A stretch of DNA of 23,963 bases from Tepidisphaeraceae bacterium (GTDB lineage: Bacteria > Planctomycetota > Phycisphaerae > Tepidisphaerales > Tepidisphaeraceae), in contig JANWHF010000174.1 of the NCBI GenBank assembly GCA_025450555.1, positions 1 through 23,963 of the forward strand. Direction: 5' to 3'. Position 1 is the stretch's first letter, and the number at the start of each line of letters is the position of its first letter. The position numbers were made by a program, and so were the translations under genes. Positions 7,891 to 14,153 of the stretch are shown piece by piece. A model generated the notes under the pieces. That model did no database searches. It had not been told where the DNA came from and saw nothing but the letters and a program-made list of their open reading frames with translations.

Positions 7891-8625
7891 ATGGCATTGG
7901 AAATTCTTCCCAGCATCGATCTGCGCGGCGGGCGGGTCGTCCGCCTCAAGCAGGGCGACTATGGCCGGCAGGTGAATTACGACGTGGATCCATTTGATGT
8001 TGCGCGATCCTTCGCACAGGCTGGCGCGCAATGGATGCATCTGGTCGATCTCGACGGCGCCAAGGAAGGCCGGCCGATGCAGACGGAATTGATCTCAAGG
8101 CTGATTGGCGCATCGGGGCTGAAAGTCGAAGCCGGCGGCGGGATTCGTCAAACCGATGACATTCGCAGATTGCTCGATGCGGGGGCGAGTCGAGTCGTCG
8201 TCGGCACCCGTGCGATGGAAGATTGGGACTGGTTTAAGTCGATTTCGCACGAAGCTCAATTTGCGGGCAAGCTGGTGCTGGCGGTGGATGCAAAAGATGG
8301 AATCATCGCCACGCGCGGCTGGACCGAATCCTCAAACCGCAAGGCATCCGATGTTGCGGCGCAAGTGAGCGATTGGCCGGTGGCGGCTTTGCTTTATACG
8401 GATGTCAGCCAGGATGGAATGCTTGGAGGACCAAACATCGAGCAGACGCGATTGCTGGCGGAGGCCGGAAAAGTCCCGGTGATTGCCAGCGGTGGTGTCG
8501 GACATCTCGATCACATCCGCGAGCTTACGAAAATTCCGGCATGGGGCGTAATCGTCGGGCGAAGCCTGTATGAGGGGAAAGTGGATTTGACCGAAGCGAT
8601 CCGGATAGGGAAAGGAAACACATAA
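7891..8625 (+). CDS. hisA: HisA, ProFAR isomerase of histidine biosynthesis
   Basis: A 244-aa TIM-barrel enzyme that isomerises ProFAR to PRFAR, the fourth step of histidine synthesis, in the cytoplasm. Family motifs: LPSIDLRGGRVVRL with catalytic Asp10, VEAGGGIR and VVVGTRAM phosphate-binding loops, VLAVDAKDG with Asp133, YTDVSQDGMLGGPN, and VIASGGVGHLDHI. ATG 7891 is where the family N-terminus begins; the frame is open further upstream to a TTG at 7789, but that extension resembles nothing. No Shine-Dalgarno precedes the ATG. No other his gene is in the window, so hisA stands outside any his operon here. Confidence 0.96.
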   Translation: MALEILPSIDLRGGRVVRLKQGDYGRQVNYDVDPFDVARSFAQAGAQWMHLVDLDGAKEGRPMQTELISRLIGASGLKVEAGGGIRQTDDIRRLLDAGASRVVVGTRAMEDWDWFKSISHEAQFAGKLVLAVDAKDGIIATRGWTESSNRKASDVAAQVSDWPVAALLYTDVSQDGMLGGPNIEQTRLLAEAGKVPVIASGGVGHLDHIRELTKIPAWGVIVGRSLYEGKVDLTEAIRIGKGNT

Positions 8626-8660
8626 AAAAGGGCCACCCGGTATGGGCGGCCCTTTTTCTT
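8625..8660. terminator. bidirectional terminator shared by hisA and the 71-aa gene
   Basis: Stem AAAAAGGGCC (8625-8634) pairs with GGCCCTTTTT (8648-8657), with an inner CCC/GGG extension. It gives a T-tract on both strands, begins at the last base of the hisA stop codon and faces the convergent small gene. Confidence 0.88.
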
Positions 8661-8671
8661 TGCAGACGATT

Positions 8672-8693
8672 GCGAGGCGGACAGGCGCCTCGC
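8672..8693. repeat. 8-bp perfect hairpin
   Basis: GCGAGGCG (8672-8679) pairs with CGCCTCGC (8686-8693) around GACAGG. It lies in the 3' flank of the minus-strand small gene, just before the shared terminator, and may stabilise that transcript end. There is no T-tract. Confidence 0.45.
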
Positions 8694-8745
8694 GCAATGT
8701 CTTACATCAATCGGCATCGTCGAAATCGGACGAGCCGACAGCCTT

Positions 8746-8961
8746 TCAGGCTTCCTGGGGTTCGAGGGCGGCGACGTTCAGCACTTCGCCAATCGCCTGT
8801 TCAAGGCGACGCTCAGCCATGCGGATGTCGTAAGAGGCCACGCCCGTGCGGCGATGGGCCGCCAGGCGATCAAGCCCGCCGGGGCTGATCGCATCATGCA
8901 ACTTGGCGTTGATCAATGATTCGATCGCGCGACGAAGCGTTTCGACATGACTCTCTACCAC
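8746..8961 (-). CDS. 71-aa protein of unknown function behind a c-di-AMP riboswitch
   Basis: Translation from GTG 8961 gives 71 residues. That start has a textbook ribosome site (AAGGAG, 7 nt spacing); an ATG at 9069 in the same frame has none and lies within a predicted leader hairpin. The product is soluble, charged and mostly helical in pattern: VESHVETLRRAIESLINAKL, a short break at SPGGLD, then MAERRLEQAIGEVLN and an acidic tail EPQEA. There is no signal peptide, membrane segment or cysteine. I do not recognise the family. Its transcript starts near 9338 and carries a ydaO-type riboswitch, so expression should respond to cyclic di-AMP. By analogy with known members of that regulon it could relate to potassium, osmotic or cell-wall homeostasis, but nothing in the protein shows this. 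It ends toward the terminator shared with hisA. Confidence 0.7.
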   Translation of the reverse strand: MVESHVETLRRAIESLINAKLHDAISPGGLDRLAAHRRTGVASYDIRMAERRLEQAIGEVLNVAALEPQEA

Positions 8962-8974
8962 GGCAACTCTCCTT

Positions 8975-9130
8975 GCGCCCGAACGGCGCGGTAAGGATGC
9001 TCGGCGCTCCACGGAAAGGCATGGGACACAAGCCTGAAAAAAAGCCGGTGTGATGCCCAACGGGTGCATCAGAGCAAAACAAAATTAAGGTAGGAATCAA
9101 AACGCCGACAGGAGCGTTGGATCCCTTTCA
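8975..9130 (-). promoter_or_regulatory. leader between riboswitch and 71-aa gene (candidate expression platform)
   Basis: On the minus strand the leader has a short hairpin at 9101-9118 (AACGC/GCGTT then TTTTG), a bulged hairpin at 9052-9070 (GATG-CCC/GGG-CATC) followed after 8 nt by seven Ts (9043-9037), and a hairpin GCGCC-GTTCG-GGCGC immediately before the AAGGAG site. The first two could be terminators switched by the aptamer, and the last could affect ribosome access. Which one acts cannot be decided by eye. Confidence 0.4.
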
Positions 9131-9131
9131 C

Positions 9132-9333
9132 ATGCCTGCGGAGTTAGCTGACGGGCTGGGAGTTGAAAGTCTCCGTCGGTAACCAAAGGCCGATCATACG
9201 TTCGACCGTACTTCACAGTTACCGATACGCCCCTGCCGGTCCTGGCCCTTTTGAGGCTGTGCCGGTGATGCGGATTCACGTTCTCCGCATTTGGGTTCTC
9301 CGCGCCCCCGGATGGCCGGGAGCTTAGGCGGTC
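9132..9333 (-). ncRNA. cyclic di-AMP riboswitch (ydaO/yuaA type)
   Basis: On the minus strand the conserved blocks occur in order: CGCCTAAGCTCC, CGGAGAACCCAAAT, GTGAATCC, GGAGACTTTCAACTCCC, and the highly characteristic CCCGTCAGCTAACTCCG followed by CAGGC. The closing stem pairs GCCT near 9329-9326 with AGGC near 9137-9134. These match the ydaO/yuaA class, which binds cyclic di-AMP and usually switches genes off. A variable arm (GTTACCG/CGGTAAC, 9177-9183 with 9218-9224) extends the aptamer. A promoter ends just upstream, and the 71-aa gene lies downstream. Confidence 0.9.
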
Positions 9334-9344
9334 AAGCACGACGC

Positions 9345-9372
9345 ATTCTAGAGGCCGCTGGGGCTCTGTCAA
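9345..9372 (-). promoter_or_regulatory. strong sigma70-type promoter for the riboswitch transcript
   Basis: Read on the minus strand: TTGACA (9372-9367), a 16-nt spacer, TAGAAT (9350-9345). The predicted start, about 9338, is only a few bases before the first aptamer stem. The -35 is a perfect consensus and the -10 differs by one base, which makes it the best promoter in the window. Confidence 0.8.
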
Positions 9373-9439
9373 GTCGTGTTTTACAAATCAACAGCAAATA
9401 CACAAGGATTTATAAAGAGCAGTGGATGGGCCCGCAAGG

Positions 9440-9471
9440 GCAAAAACGACAAAATTTCGTTTCCCGAAATT
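9440..9471 (-). terminator. terminator of the GNAT gene
   Basis: On the minus strand AATTTCG (9471-9465) pairs with CGAAATT (9459-9453) around a GGAAA loop, followed by TTGTCGTTTTT. It sits 25 nt after the acetyltransferase stop codon and separates it from the riboswitch promoter. Confidence 0.65.
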
Positions 9472-9495
9472 GGATCGCAGACCCATGCCCAGACA

Positions 9496-10044
9496 TTACA
9501 TGCTTTTATCGCCAGCGTTCTGCCCCGCCGGCGCGTTCAAGCAGAGTTCCATACGCCACAGCGGCGCAGAGGTTCCCTCGAGTCGCACGGCGTGATAGCC
9601 GAGCTTCTGATAAAACTGAACCGCTCGACGATTGGTCGGCGAAACATGCAGCTCGATGCGGTGCGCTTCCCAGCTTCGGAAGTAGCGCTCGGCATAGGCG
9701 TGAAGCAGCTTCCCATTGCCCGCTCCGCGAAACGAGCGAGCCAGGTAGAAGAGATTGACGTAGCCGAGCGTTTTGCCGTAGGGAACCTGAAGCTCCAGAT
9801 GACCCACGAAGCGCTTGCCCTTGAAGGCCAGTACGAACCCTTCGGGATATTCTTCGATTTTATCTTTGAGCCAGGCGAGGTAACGGACATCGCCTTCGAA
9901 GCGGGAATCGTCGCCGAAGGTTTCAATGCAGGCATCGCGACGATTGCGCGCGACTCGCGCCGCGTCGCTCGGCAGATGGATGGTTCGGTAAGTCAGCCCC
10001 AGTACGTCTACAACCACGAGTATATAGAATGCCCGCAATGGCAT
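9496..10044 (-). CDS. GNAT-family N-acetyltransferase
   Basis: A 182-aa protein with the GNAT fold: a YLAWLKDKIEEYPEGFVLAF segment (helices into the first strands), VGHLELQV, then motif A YVNLFYLARSFRGAGNGKLL with the RxxGxG acetyl-CoA pyrophosphate loop (FRGAGNG, about 105-111), and motif B IELHVSPTNRRAVQFYQKLGY typical of the family C-terminus. It should transfer an acetyl group from acetyl-CoA to an amine; the substrate is unknown. ATG 10044 is the furthest useful ATG, but no Shine-Dalgarno precedes it. The hydrophobic first 17 residues look atypical, so a start nearer LTYRTIHLP (a GTG lies at 10017) is possible. It is divergent from the hemolysin III gene, 69 bp away. Confidence 0.85.
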   Translation of the reverse strand: MPLRAFYILVVVDVLGLTYRTIHLPSDAARVARNRRDACIETFGDDSRFEGDVRYLAWLKDKIEEYPEGFVLAFKGKRFVGHLELQVPYGKTLGYVNLFYLARSFRGAGNGKLLHAYAERYFRSWEAHRIELHVSPTNRRAVQFYQKLGYHAVRLEGTSAPLWRMELCLNAPAGQNAGDKSM

Positions 10045-10101
10045 ACGAATGCAATATGGCGTGGCGCCAAAGATCGGGGGATTAACGCCGGCTTCATCGT
10101 A

Positions 10102-10107
10102 TATAAT
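10102..10107 (+). promoter_or_regulatory. -10 box for probable leaderless hlyIII mRNA
   Basis: TATAAT, a perfect -10 hexamer, ends 6 nt before the ATG at 10114. Transcription would start at or next to the start codon. No Shine-Dalgarno and no convincing -35 are present, which fits a leaderless transcript. Confidence 0.5.
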
Positions 10108-10113
10108 CAGGCG

Positions 10114-10758
10114 ATGGGCGTACGGTCGTGGATCAAGGACCCGTTCAGCGCGATGTCTCATTGGTTCGGCGCGGCGCTTGGCGTAGTTGGACTGGCTGCG
10201 TTGATTGAAGCGGGTCATGCTTCGCCGGGCCGTATGGCGGCGCTCACCATTTACGGCGCGACCCTGATTCTTCTCTTTGTCTGCAGCGCGCTGGCTCATT
10301 CGATTCGCGGATCGGCTCGCGTCCAGGACCATCTCACTCGTCTCGACTGCGCTGCCATCTTCTTCCTGATTGCCGGAACCTACACGCCGGTCTGCATCAT
10401 CGCGCTGCATGGTCCATTAGGAGCCGCCATACTTATTGCCCAGTGGACGCTTGCCACCATCGGCGCGGCTGTCGTGCTCCTCGGGCGAGGCAAATCCAAC
10501 GTACCACGCACGGTGCTTTATCTATGCATGGGATGGATGGGGTTGATCGCCGGCATTCCTTTGCTTCACTCGCTGTCGCCCGGCGCTATCGCCTGGCTGT
10601 TCGCGGGCGGCGCTGCCTATTCCATCGGCGCAATTATTTTCATTACTGATCGTCCCCACCTTTGGCCCGGGCGTTTCCTCGCCCACGATCTTTGGCACGT
10701 GCTGGTGCTCATCGGCAGCGCCTGCCATTTCATCATGATTCTCTACTTTGTCGCGTGA
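10114..10758 (+). CDS. hemolysin III/PAQR-family membrane protein
   Basis: A 214-aa protein with about seven hydrophobic segments. It carries the PAQR/HlyIII zinc-site residues: Ser58-x3-His62 (CSALAHS), Asp78 in RLDCAAIFFLIAGTYTP and His191-x3-His195 in AHDLWHVLVLIGSACHF, as well as the N-terminal PFSAMSHWFGA motif. Bacterial members are named hemolysin III after a B. cereus protein; related proteins affect membrane-lipid homeostasis, and the catalytic site suggests a hydrolase. ATG 10114 is the family start. The open frame upstream of it is antisense to the GNAT gene and is not part of this protein. No partner genes follow on this strand. Confidence 0.92.
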   Translation: MGVRSWIKDPFSAMSHWFGAALGVVGLAALIEAGHASPGRMAALTIYGATLILLFVCSALAHSIRGSARVQDHLTRLDCAAIFFLIAGTYTPVCIIALHGPLGAAILIAQWTLATIGAAVVLLGRGKSNVPRTVLYLCMGWMGLIAGIPLLHSLSPGAIAWLFAGGAAYSIGAIIFITDRPHLWPGRFLAHDLWHVLVLIGSACHFIMILYFVA

Positions 10759-10772
10759 CGCGACCGAAATTG

Positions 10773-11186
10773 CTAGAAGTCGGTCTTGCTGAAATGAAAT
10801 CGCACGCCCGCCGCCTCGGCTTCGACCAGTAGCGCCTCGGCTGCCTTGAGATCGCGCAGGATTGGATTGGGTTGCTTGAAGTCGTTGAGATTCGCGCCGA
10901 CGTACTCGGTTAACGCGCGCGTCGTCTTCAATCCTTCGGCGGCGGCATACCACTGCTCGGGGGGAACGCGCATCTTGGAGGAATCGAATCCATCCGCCTT
11001 GAGCTGCTCGATCACCGTCGCGGGATTTTCAGAGAGCAGCGACGTAATCGGATTGACGTTCCGCCGCCGGGCGACGCTGTCGAGCTTGTCCGATTCGCGC
11101 GCGAGGGCTTTGCCGGTCGCGCCCTTGGCATAGGCCGCCTGACCGGGAAGCTGCTTTTCGAGCGTTACGATAAAGGCGATCGCCAC
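10773..11186 (-). CDS. conserved-looking 137-aa protein of unknown function
   Basis: GTG 11186 is chosen because AAGGAG lies 6-7 nt upstream; an ATG at 11219 directly follows the stop of the preceding gene but has no ribosome site. The protein is soluble, has no signal peptide and looks alpha-helical. Notable stretches are FIVTLEKQLPG, ESDKLDSVARRRNVNPITSL, PPEQWYAAAEGLKTTRALTEY and a C-terminal FHFSKTDF. No catalytic motif or known domain is recognised. It is the last gene of the minus-strand unit starting at 13909, 33 nt after the alpha/beta hydrolase gene, so the two are probably cotranscribed. Confidence 0.75.
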   Translation of the reverse strand: MAIAFIVTLEKQLPGQAAYAKGATGKALARESDKLDSVARRRNVNPITSLLSENPATVIEQLKADGFDSSKMRVPPEQWYAAAEGLKTTRALTEYVGANLNDFKQPNPILRDLKAAEALLVEAEAAGVRFHFSKTDF

Positions 11187-11219
11187 AGGCCTCTCCTTTC
11201 GTCCGTTTGCTTCGATCAT

Positions 11220-12350
11220 TCAATCACTCATGTGCTGTTGCACAAAGCTCCACGCCGACTCGTCATCGAACTGATGGCCCCCCTGAAAGATGACATATTT
11301 GAAGCGGTCGGCCGATCCCAGTTTTTTATAAAACGCTTCCGATTGCGGCACCATCCTGGTGCCGGGGTCGCGATGATCCGAGTCGTCGTTGCTGCCGGCT
11401 TGGATCTCCAATGCTCGCGGACAAATGAGCGCAACCAGATCGCTGTCGCGAAAAAGCGTGAAGCGATTCATGAATTCAAAATCGCTCGGCACCGACAGCT
11501 CATCGCGCTCGTAGCGCCCCTCTTGCACGCCGTAATAGCAACTGGAGACTGAGACCTTGATTCGCGTGTCCACCGCCGGCGTCACTAGCGCGTAGTAGCC
11601 GCCGTAGGAAAGGCCGACCATTCCCACGCGATTCGGATCCACCTCCGGCCGCTTCAGCAGCACATCCAGGCTTCGCGTGATCTTCGCGATTTCTACGGCC
11701 GTCACACTGGTGCCGACCAGGCGCATCCGCTTGTCTATTTTGTTACGGATGTCGCGCGGAAACCTCTTGGCGACAAACAGGTGCTGGGGCGCGAAGACGA
11801 CATATCCACGTTTGACGCCGCCGCGCACCATGTCGTGATAATTGGCTCCGCCATGAAAGAGCGCCACTTCGGGCGATCCGCCGCCGCCATGCATCGAGAT
11901 GATCAGCGGCGCTTTCCCGGTGATCCCTTTGGGCACAATATAAATGCCCTCGGCATGCACTTCCGGCAGAATCGGGATCATCGCGCGGTAATAGGTGCCG
12001 AGGCTGTCTTGCCCGATTTGATCGAATGTCGCCGGTGCTGAAGGCACGCCGCCCGGAGGCGGATAGCCGATGCTGTCGCAAAACGCTGCGCGATAGGGCT
12101 CGGCGGACTTAGCGAACGCCTGCGGAGAAGAATAATCCGGATGAAACATCGCATGCAGCCGGCTGCCATCCTTCTTCATCGCTTCGATGTAAGCATCCAG
12201 CTCCTTGGCCTGCTGCGTGCGAAGCGGATCGGATGCCGACACATCCTGCTCAAAGTACGGCGACGGCTTGGGGGAATCCTTCCCATCGGCAAGCGCGCCA
12301 ATGAAGAGAGCCGCGAACCCGATTGCACACCAGCAAATGGTGGATTTCAT
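11220..12350 (-). CDS. exported alpha/beta hydrolase (esterase-like)
   Basis: A 376-aa protein with a signal peptide (residues 1 to about 21, MKSTICWCAIGFAALFIGAL). It has a full alpha/beta-hydrolase layout: oxyanion region SMHGGGGSP (152-160), nucleophile elbow GMVGLSYGGYYA with Ser248, an acidic loop GSNDDSDH (319-326) for the catalytic Asp, and His359 in FQGGHQF. It resembles dienelactone-hydrolase and acetylxylan-esterase-like proteins that are common in planctomycetes, but the substrate cannot be assigned. It probably acts in the periplasm. It follows the ROK gene by 39 bp and precedes the 137-aa gene. Confidence 0.85.
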   Translation of the reverse strand: MKSTICWCAIGFAALFIGALADGKDSPKPSPYFEQDVSASDPLRTQQAKELDAYIEAMKKDGSRLHAMFHPDYSSPQAFAKSAEPYRAAFCDSIGYPPPGGVPSAPATFDQIGQDSLGTYYRAMIPILPEVHAEGIYIVPKGITGKAPLIISMHGGGGSPEVALFHGGANYHDMVRGGVKRGYVVFAPQHLFVAKRFPRDIRNKIDKRMRLVGTSVTAVEIAKITRSLDVLLKRPEVDPNRVGMVGLSYGGYYALVTPAVDTRIKVSVSSCYYGVQEGRYERDELSVPSDFEFMNRFTLFRDSDLVALICPRALEIQAGSNDDSDHRDPGTRMVPQSEAFYKKLGSADRFKYVIFQGGHQFDDESAWSFVQQHMSD

Positions 12351-12389
12351 ATCCGTGATACCGTTTTGAAATGCCGGCGTGAGTCGCGA

Positions 12390-13280
12390 TCAACTTGCCT
12401 GGTCGCGAAGCGCGCCGTTGAGGATCTCGGGATTCCCCGCAATCCGCGCTGCGCCGCAGGCGGCATGGTGATCGGTGTCGCCGGTGCTGAAGGTCCAGCC
12501 GGGGCGAGCCAGACTGGTGAGCTGATATTCGATCTCGTCGCGAAGGTCGGTCATCAAAGGGCCCAGTCGTATGCCCAGCCCTCCGGCCAGCACAATGTGA
12601 TTGGGCCGATAGAGCGCATGACAGATGCGAATCGCCCGCACGAGAGCCTGCATCGGCGGATCATCGATCCGCAGCTTGGGGGCGACGGGACCAGAACCAT
12701 ACTGTTTTCGAAGCGCTGCCGCCCCGACGTAACCTTCCAAGCCTCCCGCCCCGCCATCCGGAGCGACGACCTTTTCCCCAGCGACGGCGACATCAATCTG
12801 CCCGATGTGGCCTGGCGAATCGCCATCGACCTTCAGCGGCACGCCATCGTCCAGCACCGAAGCGCCTACGCCCGTCCCCAGGGCCAGCACCAGCAGTCGA
12901 CCGGCGCAGCGACGCGAGACATAGACATCGACCGCTGTGGCTAGTGTGTCATTGACGATGCGGACCCGATCGCCGACTTCCGCGCCGGCCGCCGCAGCCG
13001 CTAACTCGCGCAGCTCAAGACCGTGCAGTCCCGGAACGTTGGCCGAGTACTCGACGCGCTGGCGCGTCTCATCCAGCACGCCCGGCACGCAAAGCCCCAC
13101 CGCCGCCACGTCTTGGGCCCGGCCGGCGACCGCTTCGGTCACTGCGCCCAGGATCTGCTGCGAATTGGGAAGGTGATATTGCCCCTTGGCCAGCCACTGG
13201 ATGGACCGTCCGCGCAACGCCGCGATTTTGACGCTCGTTCCGCCTACGTCGATTCCGAGAGTGATCGGCGCGTCGGTCAT
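12390..13280 (-). CDS. ROK-family sugar kinase-like protein
   Basis: A 296-aa protein of the actin/hexokinase fold. The N-terminal phosphate loop LGIDVGGTSVKIA (8-20), catalytic-type Asp111 in IVNDTLATAV, a second phosphate loop LALGTGVGAS (132-141) and GHIGQIDV with His158 all fit a cytoplasmic ROK sugar kinase. There is no N-terminal helix-turn-helix, so it is not a ROK repressor. The usual zinc motif CxCGxxGCxE is replaced by APDGGAGGLEG (173-183), with no cysteines, so zinc-dependent structuring is lost and the substrate may differ. The start has AGGGG a few bases upstream and lies 17 bp after the preceding gene. Glucokinase is possible but unproven. Confidence 0.88.
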   Translation of the reverse strand: MTDAPITLGIDVGGTSVKIAALRGRSIQWLAKGQYHLPNSQQILGAVTEAVAGRAQDVAAVGLCVPGVLDETRQRVEYSANVPGLHGLELRELAAAAAGAEVGDRVRIVNDTLATAVDVYVSRRCAGRLLVLALGTGVGASVLDDGVPLKVDGDSPGHIGQIDVAVAGEKVVAPDGGAGGLEGYVGAAALRKQYGSGPVAPKLRIDDPPMQALVRAIRICHALYRPNHIVLAGGLGIRLGPLMTDLRDEIEYQLTSLARPGWTFSTGDTDHHAACGAARIAGNPEILNGALRDQAS

Positions 13281-13297
13281 CGGCCCCTTTTAATCTT

Positions 13298-13909
13298 TTA
13301 TTGCTCGCGCGTCATGACCATGGGAACAGGCCGGCGAACTTCCAGCCCGTCCCGAAGCAATTGCGTCAAGGTAAGTTCGTTACCCTGGATCGCTACGCGA
13401 TATTGGCTATGCGGCCCATCTTCGTTGTCGCCGATCCACATATCCATCGTGTCGGGCGAAGCAAAGCGATAGTGGCCATTTTCCTTCTGCGGATATTGCA
13501 GGAAGGCACGCTGATAAGATCCGTCGTCCTTGAAGGTCAGCACGAAGCCGGCTCCGTGAGCGGGATCCCCGCCTCGCCAGGCACCGACGATTTTGTCCTG
13601 GGGACCCGACGGCCTGGAAGGCTGCGTGGTGGCGCCAGATCGCGCATGTGCTGGAGCAGCCGAATTCTGGGCAAGGGCATCCCGAAGGGTCTGCACTTCC
13701 ATCTGCAGCCGGCTGACTTCCACGCGCAGGCGGTTGTTCTCGGCACGAAGCCGCTCGAGCTCGCCGACGGGCTCAGTTGTAGCGGGACGGGTGGCCATTT
13801 TGGCCTGAAGGCGCTTCTGCGCCTCTTCAACCGAAAGCTGCGCCGAGGCCAGGCGCCCTACCACAAGGATTGCCAGCAGCACGCCGAGCGCCGTTGCCCA
13901 CCGGGTCAT
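13298..13909 (-). CDS. exported coiled-coil protein with a C-terminal beta domain
   Basis: A 203-aa protein. ATG 13909 has AAGGAG at 7 nt; upstream in-frame starts give an Arg-rich extension with no support. It has a signal peptide (1-23, cleavage near ASA-Q), a coiled coil at about 48-82 (ELERLRAENNRLRVEVSRLQ and following heptads), a linker with ATTQPSRPSG, and a compact beta-rich domain at about 106-203 (KIVGAWRGG, FVLTFKDDGSYQRAF, GHYRFASPDTMDMWIGD) that resembles lipocalin-like or stress-type small barrels. The function is unknown; the coiled coil suggests oligomerisation in the periplasm. It is the first gene of the unit with ROK, esterase and the 137-aa gene, and is divergent from the Gfo/Idh/MocA gene. 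Confidence 0.8.
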   Translation of the reverse strand: MTRWATALGVLLAILVVGRLASAQLSVEEAQKRLQAKMATRPATTEPVGELERLRAENNRLRVEVSRLQMEVQTLRDALAQNSAAPAHARSGATTQPSRPSGPQDKIVGAWRGGDPAHGAGFVLTFKDDGSYQRAFLQYPQKENGHYRFASPDTMDMWIGDNEDGPHSQYRVAIQGNELTLTQLLRDGLEVRRPVPMVMTREQ

Positions 13910-14021
13910 AGTTTTCTCCTTCGAGCGTTGAACCGATCCCCGGAACCGCCGGGTCCGGTATGGGGAAGTATACCGATTGACCACCACAGAGCTGCTAACA
14001 AAATGCCTTGAAGACAATCGC

Positions 14022-14051
14022 TTGACAACGGGTCGATGGGTCGAGTGTACT
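14022..14051 (+). promoter_or_regulatory. candidate promoter for the Gfo/Idh/MocA gene
   Basis: TTGACA at 14022-14027, an 18-nt spacer, then TGTACT at 14046-14051. The predicted start, near 14058, leaves a leader of about 95 nt before ATG 14154. Confidence 0.5.
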
Positions 14052-14153
14052 GGGTAAAAGACTTTTCCTCTAATATTTGGGTTGGATGCCGCTCCGAAGC
14101 GCGGGCGGTTTGAACCCTTTAACTTTTATTCCCCCGCGGAAGGAGAAATCCCA

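Noticed and set aside
8962..9069. N-terminal extension of the 71-aa protein to ATG 9069
   Set aside because: That ATG lies in a predicted leader hairpin without a ribosome site; GTG 8961 has AAGGAG at 7 nt.
9097..9372. 91-codon minus-strand frame across the riboswitch
   Set aside because: The conserved aptamer blocks explain the sequence, and the frame begins inside the promoter.
9376..10113. Long plus-strand extension upstream of the hemolysin III start (frame open from 9376)
   Set aside because: It is antisense to the GNAT gene, whose motifs are clear, and the HlyIII family start is at 10114 behind a -10 box.
12141..14011. Plus-strand frames opposite the ROK, esterase and coiled-coil genes
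   Set aside because: They are chance frames; the minus-strand genes have signal peptides, catalytic motifs and ribosome sites.
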